From Bacteroidia bacterium (GTDB lineage: Bacteria; Bacteroidota; Bacteroidia; Cytophagales; Cyclobacteriaceae), in contig JAUHYU010000036.1 in the NCBI GenBank assembly GCA_030426345.1, positions 1 to 44,699 on the forward strand: a stretch of 44,699 bases of DNA. Reading direction: 5' to 3'. The notes under the pieces were generated by a model, which had not been told where the DNA came from, did not search any database, and worked only from the letters and a program-made list of their open reading frames with translations. Numbering within the stretch: position 1 is the stretch's first letter; each line of letters begins with the position of its first letter. Positions 35,704 to 43,582 of the stretch are shown piece after piece. The position numbers were made by a program, and so were the translations under genes.

Positions 35704-37350
35704 ATGAGAAGAAGAGGTTTTCTGAAAAAATTACCAATGGCGGCAGGAGCATCCTTTATGCTCAACAATCTGCCGCTGAGTACCTTTGCCAAGTCATCGC
35801 CATTTCAACGGTTGGCGGCAACCAGTAATAACGACAAGGTGCTTATATTGATTCAATTACACGGAGGAAATGACGGATTAAATACCGTAATTCCCATAGA
35901 TCAATATGCCGAATATTATCAATTGAGACCCAACCTTGCCATTCCTGAAAATGGAAAGAGGAAATATATTACGCTTGACAGCACGTTACCCGCCTCGGAT
36001 CAGGTTGGTTTGCACCCGGATTTGTATCATATGAAAGACCTCTATGATCAAGGGAAAATGAATATTGTGCAAAATGTAGCTTATGAAAATGTAAATGGAT
36101 CGCATTTCAGAAGTCGAGATATTTGGTTTATGGGAGGTGATTACGATGAATATTTACCGTCAGGATGGATGGGGAGATATCTTGATCATCAATATCCCGG
36201 ATATCCGGAGTCCTACCCAAGTACAGAAATGCCAGATCCACTTGCGATAGAAGTTGGTAATGGAGTTTCACTGGCTTTTCACCGAAATAATGGTATTCCT
36301 GCCGCTATTTCTATACAAAACCCGGAGCAATTTTATGATCTTATCAACAGCGTAGGAGGCGCACCGCCGGAGTCGATCGCTAATGCTCACTACGGACAAG
36401 AACTGCAGTGGATCATGGATATCGAGGAGAAATCTAACCAGTATGCCGGTAGGCTCAAGGAAGTATATGAAAAAGGCAGCAATAGTCAAAAAGTTACTTA
36501 TCCGGATCTCTACCCACTTAATGCACCATCGGGTAGGATAAAAAACAGATTGGCTCCACAATTAAAAATGATTGCAAGACTGCTTAGCGGTGGAGTGAAA
36601 ACAAAAATATTTTTGGCACGGCTTGGAGGCTTTGATACACATGCTGAGCAAGTGGAGTCCTATGATGCTACTATGGGTACTCATGCAGCTTTGCTGTACC
36701 ACATTTCTTCAGCGATGAAGGCTTTTCAGGATGACCTAAAAGAATTGGGCTTGGAAGAGCGTGTGATGACTATGACATTCTCTGAATTTGGCCGTAGGGC
36801 TTATTCTAATGGAAGCTATGGTAGCGACCATGGTACTGCAGCTCCTATGTTTGTTTTTGGGAAAAATGTGAAGCCGGGCGTGACAGGTACCAATGCTGAT
36901 CTCAGCAACTTAAACAATGGAAACCTTGTTCATCAGTTTGATTACCGGCAGGTATTTACTGCTGCGGTGGTCGATTGGATGCAGGCAGATAGCGATGCCG
37001 TAAATGCCACGCTATTTGGAAACTGGGTTGATTCCAGGCTGCCTATCGTTGGTAATGGCATCACTGGAACAGATGAGGAATTCATGGAAAAGAGGAATTT
37101 TTTGGAGGATTGCTACCCGAACCCCGTCAAGGATAGGACGGTTTTTAGCTTTAGAATCAGTTCCAAATCCATAGTGAAGCTGGAGCTTTTGGATGTGCAG
37201 GGCAAAGTGATCGCTACTATTCTCAATGAACAAAGAGAGGAAGGATTGCACCATGTTACTTATGGGTTATCATCACTCCGTGCAGGCACATATCTCTATA
37301 GAATCCATACAAAATCCATGAAGACGACCAAGAAACTGGTCAAGAAGTAA
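35704..37350 (+). CDS. DUF1501 protein with T9SS C-terminal sorting domain
   Basis: A 548-residue DUF1501 protein (alkaline-phosphatase-like superfamily), with GGNDGLNTVIP, LARLGGFDTHAEQ and TMTFSEFGRRAYSNG. The N-terminus MRRRGFLKKLPMAAG looks like a twin-arginine-type signal. Residues about 470-548 form a type A T9SS sorting domain (CYPNPVKDRTVFSF to GTYLYRIHTKSMKTTKKLVKK-like tail), so it should be exported across the outer membrane. Known T9SS cargo normally use Sec, so this combination deserves a check. It is the DUF1800 partner gene. Its 3' end forms part of a terminator-like stem. Confidence 0.9.
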   Translation: MRRRGFLKKLPMAAGASFMLNNLPLSTFAKSSPFQRLAATSNNDKVLILIQLHGGNDGLNTVIPIDQYAEYYQLRPNLAIPENGKRKYITLDSTLPASDQVGLHPDLYHMKDLYDQGKMNIVQNVAYENVNGSHFRSRDIWFMGGDYDEYLPSGWMGRYLDHQYPGYPESYPSTEMPDPLAIEVGNGVSLAFHRNNGIPAAISIQNPEQFYDLINSVGGAPPESIANAHYGQELQWIMDIEEKSNQYAGRLKEVYEKGSNSQKVTYPDLYPLNAPSGRIKNRLAPQLKMIARLLSGGVKTKIFLARLGGFDTHAEQVESYDATMGTHAALLYHISSAMKAFQDDLKELGLEERVMTMTFSEFGRRAYSNGSYGSDHGTAAPMFVFGKNVKPGVTGTNADLSNLNNGNLVHQFDYRQVFTAAVVDWMQADSDAVNATLFGNWVDSRLPIVGNGITGTDEEFMEKRNFLEDCYPNPVKDRTVFSFRISSKSIVKLELLDVQGKVIATILNEQREEGLHHVTYGLSSLRAGTYLYRIHTKSMKTTKKLVKK

Positions 37351-37371
37351 TCAATGATATTCATGGATTTT
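37311..37371 (+). terminator. Terminator-like stem from two inverted copies of the dispersed motif
   Basis: AAAATCCATGAA at 37311-37322, inside the coding end of the DUF1501 gene, pairs perfectly (12 bp) with TTCATGGATTTT at 37360-37371, 10 bp past its stop. A second hairpin, GACCA / TGGTC, can form in the loop. Five T end the stem. The layout resembles the inverted uptake-sequence terminators of Neisseria and Haemophilus. Confidence 0.5.
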
Positions 37372-37575
37372 TAGGACTTTTGTTGATGCTAACTCAACAC
37401 TTGCCTGTATTTTCATTTTTTGAGACTCGATGTTTTCAACACTGATATTTCCAATATGACGTGTTTAAATTTCCATCTTATGTTGTGCTTCAAAGGTCGA
37501 TTCTGTACTTTTCGAAAGTTTTTTGGATGCTATTGTCCTAATCTAAATTATAGAAAAAATATTAATATTTAAATC

Positions 37576-38313
37576 ATGAAAAGAAACCTGAAATTAGCCT
37601 GGTCGCTGGGTTTTGCCCTACTAATCGCGCTGCCAACAATGGCACAAAAGGTAAATAAGCTTTCCAAAAAGGAAAAAAAGGAAGGATGGACATTGTTGTT
37701 TAATGGCAAAAACTTCGATGGATGGAGACAGTGCAACGGCACAGAAATGCCCAAGAATTGGGAAATTGAAGACAAAGCGATGAAAGTATTTACCGCCCCG
37801 GACAAGAAAAAGGGCCGTGGATCAGGTGGTGATATATTATATCCCGGTAAGAAATTCAGTAATTTTGAATTATCAATTGATTGGAAAACCAGCCCCGAAG
37901 GTAACTCTGGAATTTTCTATTATATCCAGGAAGTTCCCGGAAAGCCAATCTATTATGCAGCTCCGGAAATCCAGGTGTTGGACAACAAAGATGCTTCTGA
38001 CAACAAAATAGATAGCCATCTGGCAGGGTCACTTTACGATATGATCGCAGCTGATCCTAATACCGTAAATCCTGCTGGATCATGGAATACAGTGGTCGTA
38101 AAAGTGAAAGACGGGCACGTAACACACACCATGAATGGAAAAAAAGTTGTGGAATATACGCTTTGGACTCCGGAATGGGATGAAATGGTGAAGAATAGCA
38201 AGTTTAAAAACTTTCAGGGCTGGACTGATGGCATCGCCAAGGAAGGATATATTGGACTACAGGATCATGGACATGCGATTTGGTTTAGAAACGTAAAAAT
38301 CAGGGAGCTGTAA
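37576..38313 (+). CDS. Secreted DUF1080 protein
   Basis: A 245-residue DUF1080 protein with a signal peptide (cut near PTMAQ), then a lysine-rich linker. Typical features are GWTLLFNGKNFDGWRQCNG, SPEGNSGIFYYIQE, PEIQVLDNKDASDNK, GSWNTVVVKVKDGHVTHTMNG and a final IGLQDHGHAIWFRNVKI. This is the third DUF1080 gene of the window and the most canonical one. It is flanked by inverted-motif stems and is a single-gene unit. Confidence 0.92.
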   Translation: MKRNLKLAWSLGFALLIALPTMAQKVNKLSKKEKKEGWTLLFNGKNFDGWRQCNGTEMPKNWEIEDKAMKVFTAPDKKKGRGSGGDILYPGKKFSNFELSIDWKTSPEGNSGIFYYIQEVPGKPIYYAAPEIQVLDNKDASDNKIDSHLAGSLYDMIAADPNTVNPAGSWNTVVVKVKDGHVTHTMNGKKVVEYTLWTPEWDEMVKNSKFKNFQGWTDGIAKEGYIGLQDHGHAIWFRNVKIREL

Positions 38314-38340
38314 TTTTAGCTTTTGACATATCATTAAACG

Positions 38341-38368
38341 AAAAGGGTGGAAATATTTCCACCCTTTT
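38341..38368 (+). terminator. Terminator after DUF1080 gene
   Basis: A perfect 28-bp palindrome (AAAAGGGTGGAAAT / ATTTCCACCCTTTT) followed by more T, 27 bp past the stop. Confidence 0.85.
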
Positions 38369-38466
38369 TTGTTTTGAAGTGTTTTCATCCACCTTTAAGG
38401 AAGTCAGGCACAGCCCATTGTGAGATTTAGAAAGGTAAAAGCCACCAAAATCCATGAAATAATCTG

Positions 38467-38509
38467 TCTTGGCAATATTGCTAAAAAAGGTTATTTTTAA
38501 CTTAGCAAG
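38467..38509 (+). promoter_or_regulatory. 43-bp shared upstream element, copy 1
   Basis: 36 of 43 bases match the element at 40340-40382. It holds TTG and TATTTTT about 20 bp apart, fitting the Bacteroidota -33/-7 promoter layout, and lies about 70 bp ahead of the aerolysin-like lipoprotein gene. It probably is, or includes, that gene's promoter. Confidence 0.55.
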
Positions 38510-38578
38510 CTCATGACTTATACCAGGTTTAGCGCACTTGTGCGCTAAACAATTCTTAAAAACTTAAACTACCCTATA

Positions 38579-40177
38579 ATGAAAACGCAACGCACATTCG
38601 GCCAGCTTATCATGGTGGCTATCCTTTGTTTTTACTTTTTCGCCTGTAGCGAAGATGACCCTCCACCCGATGGTGATGGGAAGTTGATTGTGGAAGATGG
38701 TATTACAGCTGATGAATTCGAACGATACCAGGGAGAGATTGGCTTTATACTCAACACCCGCAGTGTGGCAAAAAAAGGATATGTACCGAGCAAAGCGATG
38801 CTGATGATAGATGCCAGCAGTGGCGACTATTCCCAGACTATCGACCTGGCCCCTATCTCCTTTATGGGGCAGGTGAAATTACCTGTGGAAAACCTTGATG
38901 AGGCAGCTGTACAGGAATTGACCTCGGGGGTTCCGGTTTCGGTAACACTGCTGGATGAGGATGGCAACGAGATCATTGCGGGACAAAGCCTCAGTTCGGT
39001 TTCTTTTCTGGCAAATCCTCCACCACAAAACATAAATGCCGCTAAACTTGAAGAAACCGAGGCATCTGCTGCTGTCTACTTAAAGGAGGATACTGACTAT
39101 TTCATACAACAAGTACAGGAAGATGGTACAGTGATGGACAAAGCCATATTTGGAACATCAGATTCTCCTTCATTGAACATAACAGGGGATGAGAATTCAT
39201 TTGTAGGGGATCAACCCCTACTCACTTGGAATTTCACTCCCGTCAAGGATAAGCCCAATACTTATAAAATTCTACAACCTTCAACAGGTTTGCCAGTTGT
39301 ATCTTTTAATTTTAATTTTGGTGTAATTGATGCTCCTGCAGTAAAAGGAGTTATCGCCAACGGTTCTGCTGAAGAATTTACCTTTGAAAAGGTAAATGAT
39401 GGCGTCTACCAAATCCGAAACAAAGGAAAAAAACTGATACGTTATGGTAGTTTGGGGCTAACGTACAAAGAATCTGGCGAGAAAGTTTATTTTCGAATAA
39501 TTGCCAAAGATATTTCCTGGACTGCACAATCCATTGGCACCACCCTGATCAGTCCTATCCTGCCAGAGGCACAAATAGCTTTCGGTTATAATAGTACCTT
39601 AAAAAATTGTGGAAGTGGGGAACTGTCCCAAACTGTGGGAGCGGATTTCAGCGAAGAGCGGACCAATACAGTTGGCTGGGAAGAATCTCTTTCACTCGCT
39701 GCCAGTACTACAGTCAGTTTATCTGCGACTGTTGGTGTAGAATTCGATGCCACTTTTTTTGGCACAGGTGCCACTTATACAGGATCTGTTACCACCGGAT
39801 TGGAGACAACGGTATCAGCGACCAGCCAAAGAGCAGAGTATGCATCTCAATCCGTCAGTCAAATGGAAAGTTATTTTTCTTCCCGTACCATAACTGTTCC
39901 TTCCGGGAAAGCGTCTCTAGTCTACGATGCTTACCAGTTTTACGACAATGTTCGTGTGGATTATGTGCAGCGAATCCGCTTGTCTGGCATTGATGAAAAT
40001 GGAGAGTCTTTAAGTGGGGAGGAGATCAAGAGTTTAATGGCCTTCAGCCGGTTTAATGGGGTGGTCAATGCAGTTGAGTCAGAATCGGTGGTATTCAACA
40101 TAAAAGGTAATTCTGTGCTTGACAGGTTTATTGAAACCCAAAGCAGCGTGGAGGATGTCCCTTCAGCATGTAATTAG
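38579..40177 (+). CDS. Lipoprotein with putative aerolysin-like pore-forming region
   Basis: A 532-residue lipoprotein (lipobox YFFAC, Cys23). No family is claimed with certainty. Residues 40-150 look beta-rich and Ig-like. Residues about 205-320 resemble a beta-trefoil or lectin-like domain (WNFTPVKDKPNTYKILQPS, FTFEKVNDGVYQIRNKGKKL). Residues about 345-475 look like an aerolysin/ETX-MTX2 domain: a Ser/Thr-rich alternating hairpin (370-425, SLAASTTVSLSATVGVEFD then TYTGSVTTGLETTVSATS) with charged flanks EERTNTVGWEES and SQSVSQMESYFSSRTITVP. That lectin-plus-hairpin layout is seen in beta-pore-forming proteins. It could act against other cells or in adhesion; this is inferred. Confidence 0.6.
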   Translation: MKTQRTFGQLIMVAILCFYFFACSEDDPPPDGDGKLIVEDGITADEFERYQGEIGFILNTRSVAKKGYVPSKAMLMIDASSGDYSQTIDLAPISFMGQVKLPVENLDEAAVQELTSGVPVSVTLLDEDGNEIIAGQSLSSVSFLANPPPQNINAAKLEETEASAAVYLKEDTDYFIQQVQEDGTVMDKAIFGTSDSPSLNITGDENSFVGDQPLLTWNFTPVKDKPNTYKILQPSTGLPVVSFNFNFGVIDAPAVKGVIANGSAEEFTFEKVNDGVYQIRNKGKKLIRYGSLGLTYKESGEKVYFRIIAKDISWTAQSIGTTLISPILPEAQIAFGYNSTLKNCGSGELSQTVGADFSEERTNTVGWEESLSLAASTTVSLSATVGVEFDATFFGTGATYTGSVTTGLETTVSATSQRAEYASQSVSQMESYFSSRTITVPSGKASLVYDAYQFYDNVRVDYVQRIRLSGIDENGESLSGEEIKSLMAFSRFNGVVNAVESESVVFNIKGNSVLDRFIETQSSVEDVPSACN

Positions 40178-40255
40178 TTAGACAGGAACTCTTTCTGAGC
40201 TGGAGTGGTGAGGGTTTTGACAGAACTTCATTGGCGTCCGAGTTTCTTTTTAGAT

Positions 40256-40293
40256 AAAATCATATAAAAATCCATGGATTTTTATATGATTTT
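40256..40293. terminator. 38-bp perfect palindrome containing two motif copies
   Basis: A perfect inverted repeat centred on CCATGG, with AAAATCCATGGATTTT at its core (40267-40282), so both strands carry the dispersed 10-mer. It lies 79 bp after the aerolysin-like gene. It may act as a bidirectional terminator. Confidence 0.65.
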
Positions 40294-40339
40294 CATGGGT
40301 GTTGGGGGTAGTGTGAAGAGAATGAAACCAAACAGCCTA

Positions 40340-40382
40340 TCTTGGTAATATTGACAACTAAGGCTATTTTTAACTTAGAAAG
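40340..40382 (+). promoter_or_regulatory. 43-bp shared upstream element, copy 2
   Basis: Matches 36 of 43 bases of the element at 38467-38509. It holds TTG and TATTTTT with the Bacteroidota spacing and lies 78 bp ahead of the TlpA-like gene. Confidence 0.55.
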
Positions 40383-40459
40383 TGGATGCGATGTGCCAAG
40401 TAAAAGGCAAAGAGTGTATTTCATGATTGTTGAAGCACATTCATTAAAACAGAGAAACC

Positions 40460-41938
40460 ATGAAAAAAATCTTGTATTTATCCGTCTTCACCTTTCTTAT
40501 CAATATAATATTTTTCAGTTGCCAACAATCAGGAGACCCGGAAACAATATTAACCGGAACTGTAAAGGGATTTGAAGCTGACAGCCTGAAAATTACCTAT
40601 TATAAGAATAATGATCTTTGGGAAGATCCTGAAAAGTTATGGATTCCATTAGACCCTGTCGGACAATTCACAGCAACCTTACCGGTAAATTCACTGAAAG
40701 AATTTAGAATTATGCAGAGTTGGGTCGTTCTTAAAACCGGCTGGCAAACTACCATGAATGTTTATTTGAATGAAGAAGGTGGAGTGGATTCTACCAATTT
40801 CGGTGGAGATGGTGCAGAGGAGAATGAGGTATACAATAACAACCTGTCACTGATTTTCGATGCCTACAATCATACGAATAAAGCGCCAGAAGAATTTATT
40901 GCTTTCTTGGATTCCATCGATCGAGTCATGAAAGCTGATGTTGAAAGCTTAATCGATACAGACCAAGAATTTGTTAAAATGCTGCATAATGATATAGCTT
41001 ATTATAAAATGGGATGCTGGGAATCTTATGCAGTAGAAAAATATGATTTCGCCGAGATAGAAAGACCTGATTCGCTGGATCAGTATGCCAGCCAATTTGA
41101 TTATTTATTGGTGTTTGATAATGCTGAATTGCTTAATTCTCGTTTTTATAGAGATAGACTGGAAGATCATTTTAAGAATATGGTAAGAGATAGCATTGAT
41201 TTTGATGTATTGCTTAAAGCAAATATGGGCGATCAGGAAAAAGCAAAAGAAGATTACAATCTTAAATCTTTCAATCTGATGCTTGACTTGGCAGACAGCA
41301 TTATTTCCAACTTGAAAATTAAAAGTTACATATATTGCAATGCATTTTATTATGCATTACTGCGCAATATAAATCTACAATTGATCGAATCTATCAAACA
41401 AAATTATGCAGGTCGTTTCTTGGAGGTAGTAACAGACACAACAAGGATTAATTTTTTTGCGAGTAAAATTGACCGCCTTGAAAAATATTCATCGGGTATG
41501 CCTGCCCCTGTTTTTAGTTATCCTGATACCACTGGCAGTCAGGTAAGTCTTAGCGATTTTAAAGGAAAATATGTGTATATGGATGTTTGGGCAACCTGGT
41601 GTGGCCCATGTATAGCGGAAATTCCAAAGCTAAAAGAGCTAGAAGAAGAGTTTGGCGATGAAATAGCTTTTGTAAGTATTTCAGTTGATAGCGAAAAAGA
41701 AATCTGGCATCATTTTGTAAGAGAAAAGGAGCTAACCGGAATCCAAATTCTTTCTCAGGGAGGTAGTAAGGCAGAGATAATGGATCTATTCATGATTCAG
41801 GCTATACCTAGATTTATAATGATTGATCCTGATGGTAACCTTGTAGATGCGGATGCGGGCAAACCCTCCTTTGATAAGACCAGAAAGCTCTTTGAAGAAT
41901 GGACAAGCCGCGAGGTAGTTGATGCTGAACCGATTTAA
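40460..41938 (+). CDS. TlpA-like thioredoxin lipoprotein with long N-terminal domain
   Basis: A 492-residue lipoprotein (lipobox near FFSC, Cys21). The C-terminal 150 residues are a thioredoxin fold with WATWCGPCIAEIP, matching TlpA/ResA disulfide reductases, and the QAIPRFIMIDPDG cis-Pro loop. The N-terminal 330 residues (GTVKGFEADSLKITYY start, then an acidic, helical middle) resemble the DUF4369-type region fused to such thioredoxins in Bacteroidota. It should act in the periplasm or on the cell surface. Its upstream element is shared with the preceding lipoprotein gene. Confidence 0.88.
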   Translation: MKKILYLSVFTFLINIIFFSCQQSGDPETILTGTVKGFEADSLKITYYKNNDLWEDPEKLWIPLDPVGQFTATLPVNSLKEFRIMQSWVVLKTGWQTTMNVYLNEEGGVDSTNFGGDGAEENEVYNNNLSLIFDAYNHTNKAPEEFIAFLDSIDRVMKADVESLIDTDQEFVKMLHNDIAYYKMGCWESYAVEKYDFAEIERPDSLDQYASQFDYLLVFDNAELLNSRFYRDRLEDHFKNMVRDSIDFDVLLKANMGDQEKAKEDYNLKSFNLMLDLADSIISNLKIKSYIYCNAFYYALLRNINLQLIESIKQNYAGRFLEVVTDTTRINFFASKIDRLEKYSSGMPAPVFSYPDTTGSQVSLSDFKGKYVYMDVWATWCGPCIAEIPKLKELEEEFGDEIAFVSISVDSEKEIWHHFVREKELTGIQILSQGGSKAEIMDLFMIQAIPRFIMIDPDGNLVDADAGKPSFDKTRKLFEEWTSREVVDAEPI

Positions 41939-42061
41939 TTTATTGATGTGCGTTGGTTCAGCAGATGAATTGAGCAAACCAAGTTGTACATTGGGTATTA
42001 ATTGTTTTGCTACATTTACATTTCAATCACCAATCCTTGTTTTTATATTATTATTTCCAAA

Positions 42062-43582
42062 ATGAAAGAGATGCGAAACACGATTTTTCTTTTATTGGCA
42101 ATCGGGCATTTTCTTTTATCCTGCCAGCCTACAAAGCCGGCGCCCAACATTGTCATCATCCTGGCCGATGATCTGGGCTATGGAGATCCGCAAGTGTATA
42201 ATTCCGAATCTAAAATACCTACGCCCAATATTGATAATCTGGCAAAGCAAGGCATGCGGTTTACCGATGCGCATACGCCAAGTAGCGTGTGCACTCCTAC
42301 AAGGTACGGTTTGCTCACGGGTAGATTTGCATGGCGAACCGAGCTGAAAAAAAGTGTACTATGGATGTGGGACAAGCCGTTGATCGCCCCAGATCGACTT
42401 ACTTTTCCCAAAATGTTGAAAACCAAAAATTATACAACGGCTTGTATAGGTAAGTGGCATCTGGGCTGGCGATGGCCTGCAAATGCAGGGGAAGGCTACA
42501 TGAACGATACGATTCCGATAGGGGATTATGGATTGAAAGGCAGGAACGGGCTATGGAAATTCATTGACTTTACAAAGCCTTTAGGAGGTGGGCCGCTGGA
42601 GGCAGGATTTGATTATTATTTTGGCGATGACGTACCGAACTTTGCGCCCTATACTTTTTTTGAGAATAATACATTGGTCAAAACTCCAGACCTGAACAAA
42701 CCCAACGATATGTACGGAGGCCTAGGGCCAATGGCCGAAGGCTGGAAATTGGAGGAGGTAATGCCGGAAATCACCAAACGTGCAGTGTCTTATATTGAAG
42801 AGCAATCGCAGAAGGATCAGCCTTTCTTCCTTTATTTTGCGCTCACAGCACCACATACGCCCATTGCGCCAACAGACGATTTCAAGGGAAAAAGTGAGGC
42901 AGGTTTATATGGAGATTTTGTCCATGAAGTGGATTGGTCTGTTGGGCAGATTGTCGAGGCGTTGAAGAAATCTGGCAAACTGGAAAATACGCTGCTGATA
43001 TTTACTTCAGACAATGGTTCCCCGCAGCGCGATGGCACCAACAAGGGTGGGGCGATTGCTTCTGTTAAAAAGTACGGACACGATCCAAGCCGTCCCTGGC
43101 GTGGTATGAAAGCTGATATCTGGGAGGGTGGGCATCGCGTGCCATTTATTGCTTCATGGCCTGGGAAAATTGAGGAGGGTGCTATAAGTGATCAGGTCAT
43201 TTGCCTCACGGATGTTATGTCATCCGTTGCGTCGATTTTAGGTATCGAAAAGGGGTCAAAATCCATGGAAGACAGCTATGATATTTCGCCAATTTTGTTT
43301 GGTACTGACCAGCCCGTTCGCGAAAATATTGTTCATCATTCCATAGATGGAACTTTTGCCATTCGGCAAGGGCCTTGGAAATTGATCTTGGGAAAGGACT
43401 CCGGTGGATTTAGCAGGAATTTAAAAATAGATGGAATACCCGTTGATGCAGATGGACAACTGTATGATTTATCCAATGACCCCGGCGAGCTTAATAACCT
43501 GTATGCCCAGCATCCTGAAATAGTCATGGATTTAACAGGTATTTTGGATCAATATAAAAGCAGCGGAAGGAGTAACTTATGA
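42062..43582 (+). CDS. Sulfatase (formylglycine type), lipoprotein
   Basis: A 506-residue type I sulfatase, probably removing sulfate esters from a polysaccharide. N-terminal lipobox LLSC (Cys21). The core motif SVCTPTRYGLLTGR has the modifiable Cys77 (C-x-P-x-R). Metal ligands are seen in LADDLGYGD and in FTSDNGSP; active-site residues in IGKWHLGW and ALTAPHTPIAP. It needs a Cys-type activator, and the SUMF1-fold protein in this window lacks the needed cysteines, so the activator is elsewhere. The frame extends to TTG 42002; ATG 42062 gives the short signal. Motif copy at 43258-43267. The next gene overlaps its stop (ATGA). Confidence 0.93.
   Translation: MKEMRNTIFLLLAIGHFLLSCQPTKPAPNIVIILADDLGYGDPQVYNSESKIPTPNIDNLAKQGMRFTDAHTPSSVCTPTRYGLLTGRFAWRTELKKSVLWMWDKPLIAPDRLTFPKMLKTKNYTTACIGKWHLGWRWPANAGEGYMNDTIPIGDYGLKGRNGLWKFIDFTKPLGGGPLEAGFDYYFGDDVPNFAPYTFFENNTLVKTPDLNKPNDMYGGLGPMAEGWKLEEVMPEITKRAVSYIEEQSQKDQPFFLYFALTAPHTPIAPTDDFKGKSEAGLYGDFVHEVDWSVGQIVEALKKSGKLENTLLIFTSDNGSPQRDGTNKGGAIASVKKYGHDPSRPWRGMKADIWEGGHRVPFIASWPGKIEEGAISDQVICLTDVMSSVASILGIEKGSKSMEDSYDISPILFGTDQPVRENIVHHSIDGTFAIRQGPWKLILGKDSGGFSRNLKIDGIPVDADGQLYDLSNDPGELNNLYAQHPEIVMDLTGILDQYKSSGRSNL

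Larger units (their letters stand above)
6577..43267. repeat. Dispersed 10-mer AAAATCCATG, 14 exact copies
   Basis: Exact copies on the + strand start at 6577, 23969, 30874, 37311, 38447, 40267 and 43258; the reverse complement CATGGATTTT starts at 16231, 19991, 21578, 21703, 29386, 37362 and 40273. Thirteen of 14 continue with a purine and 12 of 14 then with A, giving AAAATCCATGRA. Eight lie in genes, six between genes. None lies in 1-6576 or 6587-16230. Only about eight one-mismatch forms were found by eye (for example at 7242, 19039, 19222, 22478, 26444, 35198, 43527). The span given covers the family, not a single site. Confidence 0.7.

Noticed and set aside
39607-39993. 128-codon ORF overlapping the aerolysin-like gene
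   Set aside because: A frame shadow with a cysteine-rich, low-complexity peptide and no domain.
6577-43267. The 10-mer as a side effect of a preferred Lys-Ser-Met codon run
   Set aside because: Copies occur in three translation contexts (KSM, KIH, KNPW) and six lie between genes.
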